DNA of 64,000 nucleotides, from NCBI GenBank assembly GCA_047967505.1, contig CM106540.1; one strand, 5' to 3'. The position numbers and the translations under genes were made by a program. The notes beneath the pieces were generated by a model. The model was not told the origin of the DNA. It saw nothing but the letters and a program-made list of their open reading frames with translations, and made no database searches. This document shows positions 1 to 11,141 of the stretch, one piece after another; positions within the stretch are counted from its first letter, which is position 1; each line of letters opens with the position of its first letter. The DNA comes from Dipteris shenzhenensis (lineage: Eukaryota > Polypodiophyta > Polypodiopsida > Gleicheniales).

Positions 1-74
1 TCGTAAACTTCGAGTAAAGACTTCACGTCTGTTGGTTACGGCAGTAGAGGAGTCACCAACAAAGGATCCTCCTG

Positions 75-898
75 AATACCTCAACTAACCTTTTTTCTAG
101 ACCTATCTGGATATTTTTTCACAGGAATTGCCAAAGCAGTTACCACCTCGATGATCAGTGGATCACCCAATCGAACTTAATCCTGGCAGTAATCCACCGT
201 CGAAACCTCCTTATTGGGTTTCTTACACTCAAAATGAAGAAATCCAAAGACAGGTGACCGAACTACTCGACAAAGGTCACATTCGGCCCAGTCGCAGCCC
301 TTTCGAATCTCCTGTACTACTTGTGGGAAAAAATAGTAAGTCAATGTGCCTTTGCATTGACTACCGAGCCCTCAACAAGCTCACTATCAAAAACAAGTAT
401 CCATTGCCTCGCATCGATGACCTCTTCGATCAACTTCTACACGCAACACAATTCTCAAAGATTGATCTTCGTTCAGGTTATCATCGAATTCGCATATGAG
501 AAGGCGATGAGTACAAGACAACTTTTCGAACAAAGTATGGACACTATGAATGTTTGGTCATGCCTTTTGGGTTAAACAATGCCCCGGCCACATTCATGAC
601 ACTAATGAACGACATCTTCAGGTCTTTCCTCGATAAGTTCGCCATCGTTTACCTCAATGACATCCTCGTTTTCAACAGATTTCTACATGAGCACAAACAA
701 CATCTTCACCAAGTTTTTGAAGTTCTCCGCGCAAATTCTCTCTACATCAACATTGAGAAGAGCGAGTTCTTCAAGACCCAACTCGAATATTTGGGAGATG
801 TTATTTCAACTCAAGGCATCTCTGTGGATCCCAAGAAGGTCGAGGTAATCCGAAACTGGCCTACTCCTAAGAATGTTCATGATGTCCGTTATTGCTGA
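75..898 (+). pseudogene. gypsy reverse transcriptase domain, broken
   Basis: Frame 2 carries the standard lead-in to gypsy RT ([11 protein letters not shown], about 155-190), the [10 protein letters not shown] and [11 protein letters not shown] blocks, then [13 protein letters not shown]. An in-frame TGA at 497-499 follows, and the same frame resumes with the VMPFGLNNAPATF block and the catalytic region. The catalytic box reads YLND (650-661) where active elements have YxDD, so the first catalytic aspartate of the pair is replaced by Asn. Frame 2 ends at 898 just before the stretch where the RT thumb/connection should begin. That connection is missing, which points to a deletion. The coding sequence is open upstream of the first usable start, so no start is assigned. 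Confidence 0.88.
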
Positions 899-1560
899 CC
901 CAAACCTTCCATTTGAGGTCATGACCGACGCTTTCGACATTGCTACAGGAGCAGTCTTGATGCAAGAAGGCAGAGTTATTGCTTTTAACAGCCATAAACA
1001 TTCCGATATTGCCGTTGTACATGCTTATCGCTCTTCAAAACATTATCTCATGGGAGCCGACTCGGTGGTCAAGACAGACCATCACTCTCTAAAGTATATC
1101 TTTACTCAGCCAGTCATGAACGTTCGACAAGCAGGCTGGGTTGAGTTTTTGGCCAACTTTCACATGACCATTGAGTACATTCCAGGACTACGCAATGTAG
1201 TTGCAGATGCTCTCAGCTGGTTAACTCTAGCATCAGCTATGGTAATCTCTACATTATCTGTGGATGTTCCGAATTCATTCAGAGAGAAGTATTTCACTAA
1301 TAAAGACTTCAGCACAGCAGTACAAGTTCTTTCAAAAGATCACCCTTTGACTTCCGAACAGAAGATTTTCTCATCCTATTCTTATACGGACGACCTTCTA
1401 TATTATCAAGATCGCGTCTGTGTACCACATGACAAGGATGTTCGACATCTTTTGTTAAAAGAGCATCATGTAGTTCCTTATGCTGCCCATCCAGGCATCA
1501 ACAAGACTTATAGGTTACTCAGTGCAACATACTAGTGGCCTCAGATGAAAAGCGACGTCA
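898..1560 (+). pseudogene. gypsy RNase H and integrase zinc-binding region
   Basis: After a frame change, frame 0 carries the RNase H entry block (FEVMTDAFDIATGAVLMQ), the TDHHSLKYIFTQP block and the ALSWLTLA exit. A degenerate histidine/cysteine region of integrase follows (HHVVPYAAHPGINKTYRLL). An in-frame TAG ends it at 1533-1535, but homology continues directly (WPQMKSDV). The usual glutamate motif of RNase H (TEKEALAVV-like) is garbled, with the region reading VVHAYRSSKHYLM. The domain is therefore recognisable but probably inactive. Confidence 0.8.
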
Positions 1561-2732
1561 TCAAAATGGTTACATCTTGCTTATCTTATCAACAAATGAA
1601 AGCAAGCTGACGACTTCCAGCAGGACTTCTTCAGCCTCTTCCAGTTCCAACTGAAAGGTGGGAAAGTATTTCCATGGATTTCATTATAACACTACCACGA
1701 TCCTCTCGAGGTAGCACTCAGATTATGGTAATTGTTGATCAATTGTCCAAAATGGCACACTTTGTTGCTTGCAAAAGCAGTGCACAGGCTCCGGACATCG
1801 CCAAACTCTTCATACAACACATCTTCTGACACCATGGATTGCCCAACAATATCATATCTGACAGAGATCCTAAGTTTACCAGTCACTTTTGGATTTAACT
1901 GTTCGAATCTTTGGGTACAACTCTACTGTACAGTTCAGCCTACCACCTAGAATAGAATGGCCAGATCGAAAGAGTCAACCAAGTTTTGGAAGAAATGCTT
2001 CGACATTATATTTAGTCATGCCTAGCAGCTTAGAAAGAGTATCTACCACTCCTTGAGTTTGCTTATAATAACTCTTTTCATAGTGCCATCAGCATGACTC
2101 CATTCCAAGCAGCTTATGGACACACTCCGATTGTACCAACGAATTTTGTACTTCAACATCGAGTGGCCCTAGCTGATCAACTGGTTCAAGAAATGCAAGA
2201 CATTCTACTCCAAGTCAAGGATCATATGCGAAAAGCGCAAGAGCGGTATTAACGGTCTGCCAACAAACATAGACGTCCCCTGGAATTTGACACTGGTGAC
2301 ATGGTGCTATTATTTGTAGCCCCACATCGCTATAAGACGGTTAAGTTTGTGTTTCCTAAGTTGCGACCAAGATACTATGGACCTTTCCGGATCATCAAGA
2401 AAAATTCACCTTTAAGTTACAAATTGGAATTACCACCATCATGGGGTAAAATCCATCCGACATTTCATATTTCTTGGCTAAAGACGTACATTCCAGGCGA
2501 TGAAGCAGTTTCTCCTGCAGGTGATTATGTCCCAGAAATTGAAGACGATTATGTTCTCCTTATTACTGAGCGTATTCTGGACTATCGACAGCAAGAGACT
2601 CGACATCGACTTATCACGGGATTCCTTGTTCTTTGGCGAGATCTGGACGACTCCGACGCTACTTGGCAATCTGATGAAGACTTACAGCAGTACCTTGACA
2701 TTTTACAGCAGTATTTTCAAAATTTACCGTGA
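1561..2732 (+). pseudogene. gypsy integrase core and chromodomain-like tail
   Basis: Frame 0 continues with the integrase core. The first catalytic Asp lies in SMDFIITLP (about 1,674), the second in NIISDRDPKF (about 1,850-1,880), and the Glu in NGQIERVNQVLEE (about 1,955-1,995). In-frame stops occur near 1,606, 1,828, 1,900, 1,950, 2,011, 2,030 and 2,250. A clean stretch from 2,301 to 2,732 encodes the C-terminal GPFRII...SYKLELP...[10 protein letters not shown] block, followed by a tail with [19 protein letters not shown] that matches the chromodomain of chromoviruses. In this lineage the chromodomain is thought to direct integration into heterochromatin. Confidence 0.82.
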
Positions 2733-2788
2733 TATTTTCTACATCAGTTCATTATCTCCACCAGGGTCTTATTTTGAGTGGGAGGGGA

Positions 2789-3153
2789 TGTCACGATCTA
2801 TGACATATTCCTTTCTCTATCTTAGACTTATGGATGGTTTGATGAATGGACACTTGTGGAAGGGTATGCCCTTTCGACGGGACACTTCCTATGAGGCACA
2901 ACCCTTCACAAGAGACATTCTATTGAAGAGATACTCCTATTGTAATGTACCCTCTCATCAAGGGTCACACCCTTCACAAGGGGTACACACCTTTTCATGT
3001 GTCTCTTCACTCTCTATATAAGAGAGGCCCAATTGTATGGATGACACACTACAGACACTCAAGCAATACAAATATTCCTTGTTCTCTGCTATTTCAGTCT
3101 TCTTTCTATTCCTTAGCACATTTCTAAATATAGTAAATCTAGGATTTCTTACA
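2789..3153 (+). repeat. probable 3' LTR of the gypsy element
   Basis: A polypurine tract (GAGTGGGAGGGGA, 2,776-2,788) comes right after the coding end and is followed by TGTCACG, a typical gypsy LTR start. A TATA-like box (CTATATAAGAG) lies near 3,013-3,023, as expected for an LTR promoter. The first good TG...CA closure is TTCTTACA at 3,153, giving 365 bp. No second LTR is in the window, so the right end is a best guess. Confidence 0.55.
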
Positions 3154-3611
3154 TAGATCGATAGTTTTGTTATTTTCTTTTCGAGTTCCAACGTGTTGAG
3201 GTAGCACCACAGTGAAAATTCGTAGACAGTTGCAATAATTTGTATTTTTCTTTACGTGGAATTGAATCAAATATGTTATTGGTAGTCTGAATCATTACTG
3301 TTGAGAGAGATTGCAAATAATGTGAATCACTTAAGTTTTCTCGCACTTTGTTTAAGATTAAGTAATCCCATTTCCTTTGGTTCATTTATACATCGGTGAA
3401 CTTTTAGATTTGCGTGGACCCTCTTAGATTATCCATTGTGGATACTAAATTTATATTACTTCACGCATGGTATTTTTTGACATAATTTTTGCCTAAATTT
3501 ACATTACCTTGTGATCCAAGCGGAATCTCTTCTCTTATTTGTTGTTTGGTAAGGTAATGTTTTCATATTGATGCTTCTTATGTCCATTTCTAGCAACAAG
3601 GCAATCATCAA
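3154..3611. other. no gene seen
   Basis: AT-rich sequence between the gypsy LTR and the next decayed reading frame. No coding homology, tandem repeat or clear terminal repeat was recognised. Confidence 0.5.
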
Positions 3612-4286
3612 TTAAGAGGAGGTATGAAGATGATTCCATGTCTAATGCTTCATTGGCATAGCAGTGTCCTGCCTTTGCATGGGAGTGAATACAATGTCCG
3701 TGCGATTGTCCCTTTGACAGACAACTTTGTTGGTGGGGGAAACTCCTTGCCCGTGCCATGCATCAACGTGGTCTCTGAATTCATACGCCATAGATTTGCT
3801 TTTGAGGGAAAATTCTTAGCAAAATATGGAACATACAAAGCCCGTAACGCAACTATCCCACATGCAGTAGGGCTGACTTTAGTGACCACCTGAGATACCA
3901 TTACTGTGGTTGTCCCACATGCCTTTGTAGAATAATATAGGGATTTGCTACAAGTGGATTCCTTTTATCGAGCAGAAGGACCTACTGTTCTTCCAAAAGC
4001 AAGTGGTGAGGGAGGCACTGCCAATTACTCCTTACATGTCAATGCAATGACTGCAGTTATTCGTGGTGAGCCCTTTGACGGTGCCATTTCCTTCTTCCCT
4101 GAAACTACCATGGCACTACACTTTCCTTGGGCAGTAGAAACAATGAAGTCAGGTTTCGGTAATATATCCACAGTGGCTGGAACAATTGCTTTTGTCATCA
4201 TCAAAGTTGATTGCAAGGCTGGATCAAATGATCAGGTCATTATCGCTGATGGGCCTCGCAATGAGGACTGGGCTGTGGTAAGTTGA
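3612..4286 (+). pseudogene. unidentified decayed ORF, frame-coherent
   Basis: Frame 0 stays protein-like from about 3,612 to 4,286 (about 225 codons), broken only by a TGA at 3,891 and two TAGs near 3,930-3,940. The translation has ordinary composition with alternating hydrophobic patches (e.g. NVRAIVPLTDNFVGGG and TVAGTIAFVIIKVDC), which suggests a beta-rich domain. The family is not recognised. At the end, GCTGTG/GTAAGT (about 4,275) looks like a splice donor, and GCAACAG near 4,353 could be the acceptor of an intron of about 78 bp. It lies upstream of an RPA-like zinc ribbon and a Helitron Rep/helicase, so it may be the OB-fold part of a Helitron RPA-like ORF. That is inference only. Confidence 0.4.
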
Positions 4287-4441
4287 GTTTGACATGCGCA
4301 GTCAATTGAAGTGTTTAGCAAAAAACACCCACTGACATTTGTGTTTGCAACAGTTGACGTTTGTGAATGAGTGAAGGAAAGTGCAAGCACAACTAATTCA
4401 AGAGTTCCATGAGAATGGCATTGTTATGCACACTTTGAGGA

Positions 4442-4770
4442 ATGTCTCGTTCATGCGTGCACGCGACTGTTTATGTGTTTTTGACTTTACAATATTGGGA
4501 AATGTTCTGGAGGGTGCGTAAAGGGAAGAGTTTAAACAGGTGTTCACTTTTGGAGTATCATTGCTCTATATGTTCTGGTACACGGGTGAGTAGAGATCCA
4601 TCCCAACCATTCTGCTTCACTTGCGAAACAACACATGGTCATCGCAGTACCATCTCTTAAAGGAAGGTTTCTGGTGCAGAATGGTAGTGATGTCTCTGTT
4701 CAGATTACAGGCTCGCATGTTGACACTGTGTTCGTTCAATGCTCTTGGAGCTGAAACCTACTGGAGAATT
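4442..4770 (+). pseudogene. possible RPA-like zinc-ribbon relic
   Basis: Around 4,550-4,640 the translation contains HCSICSGT, 9 residues, PFCFTC: two CxxC pairs separated by 13 residues. This is the spacing of the zinc ribbon in the C-terminal domain of the large RPA subunit. After a one-base frame change the sequence continues as GRFLVQNGSDVSVQITG. That resembles the beta-strands following the zinc ribbon in RPA-type proteins. Plant Helitrons often carry RPA70-like ORFs next to Rep/helicase, which fits the neighbourhood. The match is short, so a chance CxxC pair cannot be excluded. Confidence 0.35.
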
Positions 4771-5656
4771 CACCATTAACAGTTTTGGGCATGTCATCGC
4801 ATTCGACCCATAGTGAACTCATTACTTTACACAGATGCTTTTTTCTGCACAGTTTTCCCCCCCTGGAAGGCACATGTGTAGCCTCCCATTTTGGTTTCCT
4901 GACATTATCACATACTCATAGGTGCTGCTTCTGTCATTTGTTCTGGAGCATTGCAGTAAATAATTTTGGATTGTTGTCTTTTTATTTGGTGCTTCTACAG
5001 CACTCACATCTGTCATTTTGGCTTGCCTTGTGATTATGTAGAAAGTGAGGGACTGAAGCCCCATTTTGGGTTGAAGTTGTACTCGCGAAGTTCTGTCACT
5101 TCGAGCTTGTAAAATTGTCCTTTATATTATGTTGCTATTTTTTTAATGCCGCCTATAATCGAGCATGGTGCATTACGCTTGCAGAAATTATTCTGAAACC
5201 TGTGGTGTTGCTGCATTTTTTATCGTCACACAAAACAACATTGAAGTTATGTTCCAAAGTTTCTAAACAAACAAAAAAGGACATATTTGCTAACCTCAAA
5301 GTGGTGCTTTGACATTCATAAATCCACAGCAGTTTTGAAAGCGTTCAAGTCTTTGCACAATCATTGGATTTCGTGAAAACGGTTTAATTCGAGCATGTCC
5401 TTTTCTTATATGCTCTTACTATTAAAAACCTGCATTTCAATTGAACATGGAAACTCTGATTTGTTATGACAAATCGCAAAGTTCGAAACTCAAACATATC
5501 CGGAATGGTGTGGACGTTTTAGTACAGTCACTGTTCTCGGAGTCAATATCTTAGAATTACATTTTCAGTTTTATATTTAAACCAAAAAATTTGCGATGTG
5601 CGTACTTGATAGTCATTCTTTCACATGGTTCTTGGAAAATCTAGTTTATTCAAAGA
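4771..5656. other. no gene seen
   Basis: AT-rich, mostly non-coding sequence between the RPA-like relic and the next reading frame. Short open frames here show no domain and look random. It may be internal Helitron sequence. Confidence 0.45.
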
Positions 5657-6541
5657 GTGAGTGATGTTGAAAATGTAAAGACCTCTTGCAGTCACAGAAC
5701 TGCAAATGTTAGAGATACTGTAGAAATGGATTTCATGAAGCACACGAATGGATATGACACAGCAAGGACCCAGGCTTTCATTGAAGCAAACCCGAGCAAC
5801 ACAGATATTATCAAGTTAATTCTTCCTCTCATCGCAGATGTTTCCTACGAAGAGTTGGTAGACACACTATGGATCTCCATAACAAATTCTAAGATGATCC
5901 ATAGATCGCCGTGGTATCTCCTAGCCAGAATAAAGCATGCATTGCATGATGGTGAAGTCACACGAGACCATGTCTCATTCTTTGTTCGGGCAAGGTCTTC
6001 TTTGAGGCTCCTACTATATGATTGCGTCACTTGCTTGTCATTACAAGTAAAATAGACCTTCAGAGTCCTGCTGTTTTATGGTGATGCACTGACCACACTG
6101 ATGAACATCTGCACAAGTACGCATGCCAAAGTCAATGTACTAATGCTGGACGAGACAATGCAGCCACCGTGCATCCTGCCACCACTATTCCCAGCAACAA
6201 TAAAAATAAAATACACGTCCTGGACAAAGGAGGACAAGCATTTGTGTCTGCCTATGCACCCAAATCTTCAGCAAAGGAAATTGCCACATCTTTTACTCGC
6301 ACATGCCACCCCACAAGCAAGTTCACAGTTTCAGACTCCAGAGGTTGTTAAGAATATTTACCGCATGCGCAAGCAACAATGCATGTTACATCCTCACGTA
6401 ACAGATTGTGACCACGCAGCCCAGCAAACAAGCAACCAAACATGTGTGGAAAGTCATGAGCGGGACAACGAAGATGCTACTCGCAAAAGGAAAAGAAGAT
6501 CACCAATGAAGAGGAAAACGAGTGATTTGACTGAACAGTAG
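5657..6541 (+). pseudogene. unidentified ORF with basic tail, upstream of Helitron Rep
   Basis: Frame 2 is open for 294 codons from ATG 5,657 to TAG 6,541, apart from one TAG at 6,053-6,055. The N-terminal half is helix-rich (DTARTQAFIEANPSNTDIIK; ELVDTLWISITNSKM). The C-terminus is strongly basic (TRKRKRRSPMKRKTSDL), like a nuclear-localisation or DNA-binding tail. No known family is recognised. It sits immediately 5' of the DUF6570-like start of the Helitron protein on the same strand. It could be the Helitron protein's N-terminal extension, an accessory ORF or a captured gene. Confidence 0.4.
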
Positions 6542-6659
6542 TTATATGAATTGAGAGTGATGGACTGTCCCCGTTACGCATGCGCTGTTGTGGTGTACTA
6601 GCTTTTGCAAGCAAGCTGTACCGCCTTAGCACAGCAACAGCAGCTTATTCTTACAAGAA

Positions 6660-7555
6660 CACACACATGTTGCTGACTTGCCATTTGTAGACACGCGCTA
6701 CTGCAGTAGTTGTGCAAAGCAAATAAGGACAAAGCAAGTCCCAAAGTTTTGCAAGAAGTACATGACTTTGAATGAGCCCACTCATTTTGCCTCCACATTA
6801 AATAACATTGAGCAATGACTCGTCTCCATCCGATTCCCGTTCTCTCAAATCAGGCAGTTGCCATACGATGGACGGTGTGGTGTGCGTGGTAGTGTTGTTA
6901 ATGTTTCGCGAACGTGCACAAGGCACGAATAGTTCTACCGCGCTTCATTGACGATGTAGCGACCATGATGGTGTCGCTGAAGCGTAAGCTTGAATATAAG
7001 CACAGCTACATGTCTAGCAGTGTATGCCCTACATTGACGATGAAAGCGATGAATGAGCTAATCAGCTCACCACTTTACAAGGACAACGGTGTACAAATCA
7101 ACACAGCCTAGACGGAGCACATCCGCAGCATTGCGTGCACGATTGAACCCATGACTGGCATCGACAGCACACTTGAGCATGAAGACGATGATGAAGATGT
7201 GCAGACTAACACCCTCGTGCATGGTATTTATACAGTGCAGCAAATTGTAGACTTTGAGGATCAAACTATAAATGTTGCACCGTCGGAAGGCTTCTCACCG
7301 TTAAGCATTCTGAAGGACAAACAATGTGAGGAGCTTGTGTTCCCAACCTTGTTCTTTGTCCATGAAAGAAAATATGCCTAACCTTCTTCAAGAACATACA
7401 AGAAGATAGCACAATGGGAATTGAAGAACGAGGATCGAAGCTTTGCTTTGTCAATAGAGAACTTGTTTTTCAAAACCATGAAAATCATGGTGAAGCAAGT
7501 TGTTTCATCCACTTCGGTAAGAATGCGCAAAGGATAGTTACGAGGAAGAACATTG
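6660..7555 (+). pseudogene. Helitron protein N-terminal part (DUF6570-like)
   Basis: In frame 0 from 6,675 the sequence reads YCSSCAKQI...VPKFCKKY, followed by SIRFPFSQIRQLP and RGSVVNV. This is the arrangement of the cysteine-containing region at the start of many Helitron proteins (DUF6570). After a shift to frame 2 near 6,930 it continues as LPRFIDDVATMM and MNELISSPLYKDNGVQIN. It then reads INVAPSEGFSPLSILKD and ELVFPTLFF (about 7,275-7,350), and AQWELKNEDRSF. The last blocks match the conserved lead-in to the Helitron_like_N domain. In-frame stops occur at 7,111, 7,381 and elsewhere. Confidence 0.75.
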
Positions 7556-7559
7556 CGAG

Positions 7560-8253
7560 TTGAAGATGCCACAAAGGACACCACCATCGAAAAGCTTTTA
7601 CGATCAAACAATTGGCTTCAAAGACTTTCTGTCTTTAAGGAAGTCATTGGATTATAAAAACCAATTGAAGAAGAACTTGTTCGCAATGTTAAGACAATTA
7701 GGAGCACCCGTTTTCTTCATCACACTCTCAACGGCCGAGAGATTGTGGGAGCCGCTAGTGAACTGTTTACATGTTATCAGGCCGAAAAAGAATGACAAAC
7801 AAATCGATTGCACAAGCACTCATGTCCGTGAATTGATTCGCGCAGACCCCGTGCGACAGCATGGTATTATGTGCATAGGTTTGAGGCACTTAAAAATTTA
7901 ATCCGAAAAGACAATATAGTTATGGGACATGTAAAATATTATTTTTTTGTGAGACTGAATTCCAACACAGAGGAAGCCAACATGACCATGGACTTCTTTG
8001 GGTGGACGGTGCTCCAAATCTTACGAACTCAACATCGGACGAGATCATCAAGTTTGTTGACGAGTACATTACAATAGACATCCAAGCTTTAGACGTGCAA
8101 GAAAAAGACATTCAAAGACACAGGCATCACAAGACGTGTCCGAGGCAGAGGAGAGCGTGTAGATTTGGTTTCCCCAGGCCGCCAATGTGCGAGACAATGA
8201 TCATCTGGCCAATGCAAGGCCATGAACATTTAAAAGCCACAGCAAACACCTAA
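7560..8253 (+). pseudogene. Helitron Rep (HUH nickase) domain
   Basis: This is the catalytic core of rolling-circle transposition, which would nick and join DNA ends. LKKNLFAMLRQLGAPVFFIT (7,655-7,715) is the hallmark start. A frameshift near 7,850 leads to YYVHRFEALKNLIRKDN. A second shift in a run of seven T (about 7,942-7,948) is followed by EFQHRGSQHDHGLLWVDGAP. That segment contains the HxH metal-binding motif (H-D-H) and is intact. A histidine/cysteine segment ending CRFGFPRPPM follows. Each shift changes the frame exactly where homology jumps, so this is one gene damaged by indels rather than several small ones. Confidence 0.85.
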
Positions 8254-8270
8254 AGCACATTAATAAAGTA

Positions 8271-9100
8271 ATGGAAGAAACAAACATCAAGAGTATGGAC
8301 TTTGACGCCTTCATAAAGCATGTCGGGTTGACTGAGGAACAGTATCTGGTAGCATTAACATTGAAAGTATCACAACCAACTATATTCCTAAAAAGACACC
8401 CAAAAGACATATACACAAACAACTTCAACCCAAAATATCAAAGCTATGGGGAGCAAACACAGACGCACAATTTATTCTTAATCCTCACAGAGCAGCCGCT
8501 TATTGCACATCATGCATGGCAAAGGCTGACAAGGCAACCCTTGTGCAGAGCAATAGCAAACGAAAGAGTAAGGAAAGTGGAAAACGCAATAGTGAACACA
8601 CAGCAAGTTAGTGCACAAGAAGGTGTATACCTCTCGCTCTCACTACCACTGACAACCACGAGAGAATTCACATATATAAACACAAGCACAGCAGAGGAAC
8701 GCACACTCTTGCTAAAACGACGGTGGCAAGTGGAGCGAATGGATCCACAGAGCACAAACATATTTTTTGATGACAATTTCTAAATACAAGAAAAGATTGC
8801 CTGATATGCAACACCTTTGCCTGGTAAAGTTTGCAAGCCACTACACAAGCGTCAAAGGTCAAAACAAAAAAAGGAAAAACCCCAAGGTTATCAGATTTAA
8901 TAACTACTCTAAAGCAAAGGATCCGACAAACCACTACAGAGAGCTTTGCTTGCTATACCTACCGTTCATTGGGGAAGAGCACTCTACAAATACAACAAAC
9001 ACAACATGGCAAGATATTTATGTCGAGAGCATGGACATCATAGAACAAAACAGACAAGAATTTCACAAAACAATCACTGCCATCGACGAACACTGAACAG
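8271..9100 (+). pseudogene. Helitron protein middle region
   Basis: The region between Rep and helicase is recognisable by GLTEEQYLVAL, QPTIFLKRHPKDI and NNFNPK. A segment of about 150 bp follows in another frame (ANTDAQFILNPHRAAAYC, near 8,450-8,510), then QEGVYLSLSLPLTTTREFTYINTS, AEERTLLLKR and HYRELCLLYLPF. These blocks appear in the same order in intact Helitron proteins. Two compensating frameshifts (near 8,445 and 8,610) and a stop at 8,781-8,783 break the frame. Confidence 0.75.
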
Positions 9101-9114
9101 CAATAAATGAAACA

Positions 9115-10375
9115 ACATCATCAGCAACATCTTCAAAAGCAACAAACCCGCTTGAACAGTATGACCTTTGCCTAGACATTCCAACCGAAGGCAACCAAAC
9201 AAAGTTCAACACACACTCTGCTCCTCCAATAGAGAGAATGGCAAAGGAAGAGTACCATAAAATTGACAAGCAGCTTGACAACACGCAACGCAACATCGTC
9301 GATGACTTGTTGCTAAAGAAAAGGAGGGAGCCAGGAAAATCCATCAGGCTCTTTCTATCTGGAAATGCGGGAACAGGGAAAACATATGTACTCCTACACA
9401 TGGTCCAAGCACTACTTAGGCACTACTTGCACAAAGATACTGCGGACCCCACAAAACATAGAGCGCTCCTACTAGCATACATGGGAAAAGTGGCTCAAAA
9501 CATCGGTGGGTACACACTACACTCGGCATTGCATCTATCGCTGATTACAGCAAAATACACGGGCCTAACACCAGAAAAACTGCAAACACTTTCCACGCTA
9601 TATGAAAACTTGGAACTTCTTGTGATCGACGAAATCTCTCTTGTGCGGCAACATACTTTTGCAGCAGCAGTAAACATGCGAATGCGTGAAATCAAGCACA
9701 ATCACATGGAGCCTTTCGGCGGACTAGACATTCTTCTATGCAGAGACCTGTGCCAAGCCCAACCAAAGACAACCGGATCTTTGACGACAAGCACACATTG
9801 TCCGCACTAACGAGCAATGTCTGGAAGAATGAAATTAAGTACTACGAGCTATGCCAATCTATGAGACAAGAATATGGCCCATACTTGGACATCTTGAACA
9901 AAATCAGAGTTGGCCGTCACAATGAAGAATATATTAATACACTGAACAGCCGATACCATCGACAACCTTCACAAAAAGAACTCATTCCTCACCTCTTCTA
10001 TACAAACGCTCTAAAAGATAAGCATAATGATGATGTACAAGGAGAAGAGCATGTCATAAGAGCAATAGACCAAAAAAGAAAGACATGCAGAGAGTCAATT
10101 AAAATACCAAAAGATCCTAAATCGAAAGGGGGCCTACACCAAGAATTAAAACTAAAATTTGGAATGATTGTCAAGATATGATTTGGAACTATGACGAATT
10201 AAAAAAATACATTACAACAAAGAACATGGAACACAATCATTGCTCACAACGGTTCAAACAAAAAACAAAAAAACAATCTCCATCGTCAATGTATATAAGC
10301 TGCCAAAAACGAAAACAAAAAAACCTAGTCACAAACTTAAGAACAACTTGTGAAAAAATCAAAGAGGGCACATAA
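9115..10375 (+). pseudogene. Helitron PIF1-like helicase domain
   Basis: SF1B helicase that would unwind the strand displaced during rolling-circle transposition. The Walker A motif GNAGTGKT (9,364-9,387) and Walker B LLVIDEISLV (about 9,615-9,645) are both intact, preceded by QRNIVDDLLL. After a frame change near 9,750 come FDDKHTLSALTSNVWKN and YELCQSMRQ, then LNKIRVGRHNEEYINTLNSR. The C-terminal part (KLKFGMIVKI and onward) is decayed with stops after 10,181 and drifts out by about 10,375. The first part, 9,238-9,810, is open for 190 codons and is the best-preserved segment of the element. Confidence 0.85.
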
Positions 10376-11141
10376 ACATACATAGTCGAAGACCTTAACA
10401 TTAACTACAATGTCAAAATGAAAAAACTTTCACAGCTTCAACAATTCATGGAAAGGAAAAAAATGATGCAACTCATTAATGAACTGACACATTTGGACTA
10501 ACAACAGCTCTCATAGCCAAAGATCACTTATATTGTGTATGCTATAGATTGAAATCCACCAAGGCAGGCCTATTGAATAAAATTCATCTTGTTAGAACTA
10601 GGAAGTCCCATGGGAGTATCGATTGCCCCAGGCAACTCTTACCACCTAACCTACATAAATAAAGCTACGACTAAAGGCAAGCCATTTTGATGGTTCCTGC
10701 TCGATGCTCAAGGAGTGTACGTGAGCATTTATGGGGCAGTGGCTAGATCTTGCAAACGAACTGTCAAAAGACCTCGTCACCGACAAAAAACCTGCATAGG
10801 CCAAACGCAACTGAGATAGGATAATGGCTTGGTTGTAGGCCATCTCCAGCAGGGCGTAGCGCCTTGCTCCAGGCGTGGCGAGCAGGCAGGCATGCTTTGA
10901 GGGAATTGTCGAGGGGAGGCATTTCCCGAGAATGGAGGTCCTGGACCTGGGGAGGTTGAAGGCACGGGAACCGCAACGGCATTGGCGGGAATTCGGGAAC
11001 GGTGAGGGCATTGGCAGGAACGGCTTCTGAGAGGCTAGACTTACACAGGTTTGAAATCTGAGCTGTCATTACACTTGACGGTTGAATTGTCGTTAGGGGA
11101 AAGGGAACTCCTCCCTCTCTCTTTGCTGCCTCCCATTACCT
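10376..11141. other. no gene seen; upstream region of the PPR gene
   Basis: No coding homology. From about 10,830 to 11,010 the sequence turns GC-richer with repeated GGGAA/GGCA patches, which contrasts with the AT-rich Helitron tail and may be the 5' flank or leader of the PPR gene. No convincing TATA box was identified. Confidence 0.4.

Larger units (their letters stand above)
1..3153 (+). mobile_element. Ty3/gypsy (chromovirus-type) retrotransposon, 3' part, decayed
   Basis: The window opens inside a Ty3/gypsy element and runs through reverse transcriptase, RNase H, integrase and a C-terminal chromodomain-like segment to a probable 3' LTR. Gag, protease and the 5' LTR would lie upstream of base 1. 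The domain order RT-RNaseH-INT is diagnostic for Ty3/gypsy as opposed to copia. The coding frame is interrupted by several in-frame stops and by one deletion between RT and RNase H near 898, so the copy cannot make a polyprotein. The element class is certain; the LTR boundary is inferred. Confidence 0.9.
6560..10375 (+). mobile_element. Helitron coding region (Rep/helicase), decayed
   Basis: A rolling-circle transposon protein can be followed in order: DUF6570-like cysteine region, Helitron N-terminal domain, HUH Rep motif, linker, and PIF1-like helicase with Walker A and B. All parts lie on one strand with spacing as in intact Rep-Hel proteins. At least six frame changes and several stops break it. 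The 5' TC and 3' hairpin/CTRR ends could not be assigned by eye, so element limits are unknown. The preceding ORFs at 3,612-6,541 may belong to the same element. Confidence 0.85.
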
